Below are positions 5,675 to 8,466 of a stretch of DNA of 8,466 bases, in pieces (the first letter of the stretch is position 1; the number at the start of each line of letters is the position of its first letter). This DNA is from Planctomycetota bacterium. Its GTDB lineage: Bacteria > Planctomycetota > Phycisphaerae > FEN-1346. The stretch lies in contig JAPLMO010000287.1 of assembly GCA_026386995.1 (NCBI GenBank), positions 1-8,466 of the forward strand, read 5' to 3'. Position numbers and translations under genes: made by a program. The notes under the pieces were generated by a model. The model did no database searches and had not been told where the DNA came from. It was given only the letters and a program-made list of their open reading frames with translations.

Positions 5675-5706
5675 CATTCTGCATTCTGCACTCTTCACTC
5701 TGCATT
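5675..5706. repeat. Heptad array CATTCTG-type after yycJ
   Basis: Five successive 7-nt words (CATTCTG, CATTCTG, CACTCTT, CACTCTG, CATTA) end 3 nt before the yycJ stop codon's last base. This is the same word family as the 2169-2238 inverted repeat, here as one arm only. The right-hand partner arm may have been replaced or lost. Confidence 0.7.
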
Positions 5707-5708
5707 AC

Positions 5709-6530
5709 TTACAGCCCCACCACCGGTCCGGCCTCGTACTGCGTGGCGGCGGTGATGCGGATGGGGTGAGTGTGGTTACGGGCAAGGTGGGCCTGAGCGG
5801 CAAGGGCGAGGTGCGGGCGGTTACAGTCGCGCGAAAGGTGCGAGAGGATCACGCCCGAGACTTTGCCCGGGCGCGAGCGGCCGACGATCTCGGCCAGGGC
5901 GTCGGCGGCATCGTCGTTCGAGAGGTGGCCGTCGGGACCGAGAATCCGTTCAATGAGGTCCGGCGGGCGATTGGAGGTCCGCAGCATCTCCGGGTCGTGG
6001 TTCGATTCCAGCACCACGGCGTCGGCGTCCACGAAGTGGCCGAGGCACGCGGGCGGCATGTGCCCGAGGTCGGTCGCCACCGACACCACCCGCCGCGTAC
6101 GCGGCCCGCCCAGCGAGAGGCGAAAGCCCAGGCATCGGCCCACGGAGTCGTGCGGCACGGGGAACGCCTCGACCGTCACGTCACCGAGATGAAGCGGCCG
6201 GCCGTCGATAGGCTGCGCGAGGCCCGCCGCCACGAGGTCGCTGAAACCCTTAAGTTCGTAAGCCAGATGGGCCAGGTTGTCGGCGGTCGAGTAGACGGGG
6301 ACCTTGTGGAGGCGGCAGAACGTGGCCGCCGAGGCCGAGAAATGGTCGCTGTGCGTGTGCGTAAGCAGGACCGCCCGCACGTCTTCCAGCGCCAGGCCCA
6401 CCTCGGCCAGGCCCGTCTTCAGGCGGCGGCGCGAGATGCCCATGTCGACAAGGACGCGGGTCTTCGCACTCGCCACCAGCAGCGCGTTGCCGAGGCTGCC
6501 GGAGGCGAGAGAACAGACGAAACTTGTCAT
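5709..6530 (-). CDS. yycJ: YycJ/WalJ-type metallo-beta-lactamase-fold hydrolase
   Basis: A cytoplasmic metallo-beta-lactamase-fold enzyme of the YycJ (WalJ) family, 273 aa, a usual length. Firmicute members have been linked to DNA maintenance with 5'-3' exonuclease activity, and here that role is inference. The N-terminal strand FVCSLASGSLGN (4-15) is typical of the family. The metal motif is HTHSDH (58-63), followed by VPHDS with His127, VATDLGH with Asp154, the family mark LESNHDPEML with His178, GHLSNDDAA with His202, and LSHLSRDCN with His231. All expected ligands are present. I chose ATG 6530 because the family begins there and AGGAAGG lies 9 nt upstream. A longer in-frame start at 6596 reads into the upstream repeat. 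It is the third gene of a minus-strand run, separated from nif3 by an inverted repeat, so an independent promoter is likely. Confidence 0.9.
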   Translation of the reverse strand: MTSFVCSLASGSLGNALLVASAKTRVLVDMGISRRRLKTGLAEVGLALEDVRAVLLTHTHSDHFSASAATFCRLHKVPVYSTADNLAHLAYELKGFSDLVAAGLAQPIDGRPLHLGDVTVEAFPVPHDSVGRCLGFRLSLGGPRTRRVVSVATDLGHMPPACLGHFVDADAVVLESNHDPEMLRTSNRPPDLIERILGPDGHLSNDDAADALAEIVGRSRPGKVSGVILSHLSRDCNRPHLALAAQAHLARNHTHPIRITAATQYEAGPVVGL

Positions 6531-6585
6531 GCTTCCAAACCTTCCTGTACGTCGGTACTGCAACTCCAGCACCAAACTGCAAGAG

Positions 6586-6696
6586 GCAAACGGCAAAGAC
6601 TAATCAAACGGCAAAAAGCAAACGACAAGCGGAGGACACAGGCCGGCACCATTGCCGTTTCGCCGTTTCTCCGTTTGATTAGTCATTGCCGTTTGC
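6586..6696. repeat. 26-bp inverted repeat of GGCAAAC/GCCGTTT words
   Basis: Arms 6586-6611 and 6671-6696 are reverse complements at 25 of 26 positions with a 59-nt spacer. Both arms and the flanks are made of 7- to 8-nt words such as GGCAAAC, GGCAAAG and GCCGTTT, plus a shared GACTAATC joint. It fills the gap between nif3 and yycJ. The promoter of yycJ, if separate, lies within or just downstream of it; I could not pick one. Confidence 0.88.
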
Positions 6697-6721
6697 TGTT
6701 TGCCTTTTCCCCGTCAGTGCC

Positions 6722-7824
6722 CTAAGCGAGCCGCGTGACCGCCCGCTCCGCTTTGCTCATCCTCACATCGACGCCCTTGAGGTTCCGCGCCAACCGTGGC
6801 ATCCACGCCTCAAGCGGCACGCGCTCGGTCTCGTAGTGGCCGCCGAGGATGGAGGCGATGCCGAAGGCCGAGAGTTCCTGGACCTCGTGCATCGCCAGTT
6901 CGCCCGTCAGGTACGCGTCGGCCCGCGACGCCCGGACCGCCGCCACGACGCTGCCGCCCCCGCCGGTGCAGAGGGCGATGCGCTCGATGCGCGCCTTCGG
7001 GTCGCCCGCCAAGCCGACCGCTTTGCGTTTGAGCACCTTCTTCACCACGTCTGCAAACTGCGCGAGGCGCATCGGCCGCGCGAGATGCCCGACCCGGCCC
7101 ACGCCCGCGCCCGGCGCAACGCCCCTCAGCGGATAGACGTCGATCGCCGGCTCTTCGTACGGATGCGCCCGCGCGGCGGCCGCCAGCGTCCGGGCCAGCC
7201 GCGACTCGTCGACGAGCACTTCCAGTCGCGCCTCGCGGACGGCGCTGCGGCGGCCGCGCTTGCCGACCGCCGGCCGGGCACGCTCGCCGGGCAGGAACGT
7301 CCCCTCGCCTTCCGAGGCGAACGCGCACTCGGTGTAATTGCCGATGTGCCCCGCCCCGGCCGCGAACATCGCCGCCCGCACCGGCTCCAAGTCGGCCGGC
7401 GGCACGAAGATGACGACCTTGTACCTGGTCTGCGGCGGGGTGTGCTGGAGCGGCTCAAGGTCCACCAAGCCGACCTGCCTACCCAGCAGGTCGCAGAGGC
7501 CCCCGACCGCGCCGTCGAGGTTGGTGTGTGCGGCGATGAGCGCCCGCCGCCCGGCCGCAAGGCGCAGCCCAGCCGCCCGGTGCGAGTGTCGGCGGTGAGG
7601 CGCTTGACGCCGTGGAAGATCAGCGGATGGTGGACGACGAGGCAGTCGGCCCGTGTGCGCTCGGCCTCGGCGCACGACTCGTCGGAGGCGTCGAGTGCCA
7701 CGAGCACCCGCCGCACGGGCCGGGCGGCGTCGCCCAGCAAGAGGCCGACGTTGTCCCACTCCTCGGCCTGGCGAAACGGCGCGAGGCGATCGACGGCGGC
7801 CAAAATGTCGGCAACTGTGGGCAT
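6722..7824 (-). CDS. Nif3-like dinuclear metal center protein with PII-like insert, one-base frameshift
   Basis: Nif3 (YbgI/YqfO, DUF34) proteins are hexameric, cytoplasmic, bind two metal ions and lack a settled function; many are mislabelled GTP cyclohydrolase I type 2. Reading starts at ATG 7824 (MPTVADILAAVDRLAP). HHPLIF gives His65 and His66. The frame then breaks after RTGRL (about residue 85) at CTGGG, minus strand 7572-7568, and resumes one base back with AAHTNLD (Asp104). A PII-like domain follows (about 134-236, with VVIFVPPADLEPVR and GHIGNYTECAF), then GGHYETE with His330 and Glu334. The metal set matches E. coli YbgI (H63, H64, D101, H215, E219). The length, 1103 nt, is one base short of 368 codons; the repaired protein is 367 aa, normal for the insert-bearing type. 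A continuous frame from 7891 has a nonsense N-terminus and is rejected. This is either a pseudogene or a sequencing error. Confidence 0.82.
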
Positions 7825-7886
7825 GGGCACACCCAATCGCAACAATGTCGCATTTATTGATCCCGGTAAAAGCAATGCTCACGCTT

Positions 7887-7985
7887 GTCATTCTGAGGAG
7901 CGGCTTAAGCCGCGACGAAGAATCTCGCCTTTCGGCCGGAGAACGGCGAGATTCTTCGGCCCCGTAAACGGGGCCTCAGAATGAC
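7887..7985. repeat. Cloverleaf-like dispersed repeat
   Basis: An outer stem (7887-7898 with 7974-7985, 12 bp) encloses a perfect 14-nt palindrome (7900-7913), a 13-bp stem (7917-7929 with 7945-7957) and a stem of 8 bp (7958-7965 with 7968-7975) that competes for two outer-stem bases. The ends, GTCATTCTGAGG and its complement, resemble a repeat family common in environmental bacterial genomes (recalled). It lies upstream of nif3. The remaining bases 7986-8053 show only a weak ATCCC/GGGAT dyad. Confidence 0.88.
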
Positions 7986-8053
7986 ATCCCTTGCACGGGA
8001 TGAACATTACTCACACCGAGGGCGGCGCGGCGACACGCGCCCCCACGCGCGGT

Positions 8054-8073
8054 CCCCCGTGTATTCACGGGGG
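8054..8073 (-). terminator. Hairpin after the isomerase gene, possible terminator
   Basis: A perfect 8-bp stem, CCCCCGTG with CACGGGGG, and a 4-nt loop begin 8 nt after the isomerase stop codon on the minus strand. No T-tract follows, so Rho-independent termination is doubtful. It may protect the 3' end or be another dispersed hairpin. Confidence 0.35.
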
Positions 8074-8081
8074 GCTAAATA

Positions 8082-8466
8082 TTACGGCAAGAACTGCACG
8101 AGGTGCCTTCGCGCCAGCGCGAGGCCGGTCTTAACTTTGTCCAGACTCCCCTGCCAAACGTGGTCTTCCTGCGGAATCACCAGGTCGCCCGCATACTGGA
8201 GTTCATGCAGCCGGTCGATCAGCCGCCGCCAGTCGACCACGCCCAGGCCCGGCAGGCGGTATCGCCACCATCCGCCGCCCGGGCGCAGCACGCCGCAGTC
8301 CTGCCTCCGCAGGTCCAGCATCTCGGCATCGAGGGCGTGTATGTGGAAGACCTTCTCGGCGTAGTCGGTGACGGCCGCCACGGGGTCGATGCCCGTCCAC
8401 GCCAGGTCGGCCGGCGAAAGGGCCAGGCCCAGGGCGTCGCTGCGGACGTGCGTGAAGATCTTCTCC
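8082..8466 (-). CDS. Sugar phosphate isomerase/epimerase (TIM barrel), C-terminal part
   Basis: The C-terminal 127 residues of a xylose-isomerase-like TIM-barrel enzyme (IolE/AP-endonuclease-2 superfamily), cut by the right edge. The true start lies beyond the window. Relatives isomerise or epimerise sugars, inositols or their derivatives with a divalent metal, and are very numerous in planctomycetes. The visible signature runs: KIFTHV near the edge, WTGIDP, the FHIHALD strand bearing the metal-ligand His, GGGWWRYRLPGLGVVDW, then IPQEDHVW with the probable metal-ligand Glu, and the typical end LARRHLVQFLP. Where relatives have DPSHL before WxGID, this protein has SPADL, so a metal-ligand Asp and a substrate-site His appear replaced. 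An internal GTG at 8381 is not the start, because family sequence continues upstream of it. The substrate is unknown. Confidence 0.85.
   Translation of the reverse strand, partial: EKIFTHVRSDALGLALSPADLAWTGIDPVAAVTDYAEKVFHIHALDAEMLDLRRQDCGVLRPGGGWWRYRLPGLGVVDWRRLIDRLHELQYAGDLVIPQEDHVWQGSLDKVKTGLALARRHLVQFLP

Noticed and set aside
5631..6725. A plus-strand open frame of 364 codons opposite yycJ
   Set aside because: Its start and end lie in repeats, and the middle is the antisense of a clear metallo-beta-lactamase-fold gene.
6722..7891. nif3 as one intact 389-codon frame from 7891
   Set aside because: Its first 100 or so residues are Arg-rich nonsense and lack the HHP metal motif, which lies intact in the neighbouring frame.
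6686..7984. A plus-strand open frame of 432 codons opposite nif3
   Set aside because: It is antisense of nif3 and ends in the cloverleaf repeat; no recognisable domain.
7887..7985. tRNA gene, from the cloverleaf shape
   Set aside because: There is no CCA-end context, no T-loop or anticodon-loop consensus, and the arm lengths are wrong for tRNA.

Overview
The window is GC-rich bacterial chromosomal DNA, probably from a Planctomycetota member (a Phycisphaerae-like or anaerobic sediment lineage is my guess). The basis is a MoxR/DUF58 pair whose DUF58 follows the planctomycete-type consensus as I remember it, a sugar-isomerase-type TIM barrel gene, and gaps packed with word-like inverted repeats of the kind I associate with planctomycete metagenome assemblies. 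No rRNA, tRNA, CRISPR array, phage gene or transposase is visible.

Layout. Left edge, minus strand: a nickel-pincer lactate racemase-family gene (larA, 3' end cut by the window). It is divergent from a plus-strand block: a MoxR AAA+ ATPase (1158-2159), a DUF58 protein (2260-3152, broken by a one-base frameshift) and the SRP GTPase ffh (3330-4742). A convergent minus-strand block follows, read right to left: the C-terminal part of a sugar phosphate isomerase/epimerase (8465-8082), a Nif3-family dinuclear metal protein with a PII-like insert (7824-6722, also broken by a one-base frameshift), a YycJ/WalJ-type metallo-beta-lactamase-fold hydrolase (6530-5709) and a small membrane protein in a lower-GC patch (5417-5148).

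Working relationships. MoxR and DUF58 usually act together as an ATPase chaperone and its VWA-like client. Here their usual VWA/BatA partners are absent and the next gene is ffh, which has its own promoter. The remaining genes are housekeeping or accessory enzymes with no evident shared pathway.

Two structural themes stand out. First, moxR and ffh both show TTGAMC, a 17-nt spacer, TACWCT/TACTAT-like -10, 7 nt, then ATG, which predicts leaderless mRNAs. Second, every complete intergenic gap holds long inverted repeats of different sequence families: perfect 29- and 32-bp arms, near-perfect 22- and 26-bp arms built of 7- to 9-nt words, and a cloverleaf-like element. The gap after ffh is the densest. 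There, two tandem-dimer hairpin arrays in opposite orientation bracket about 0.9 kb carrying the small membrane-protein gene, which looks like a cassette or repeat-nest island.

Both frameshifted genes are restored by one extra G at a CTGGG. This could be genuine decay or homopolymer-length error in the assembly, and the sequence alone cannot decide.
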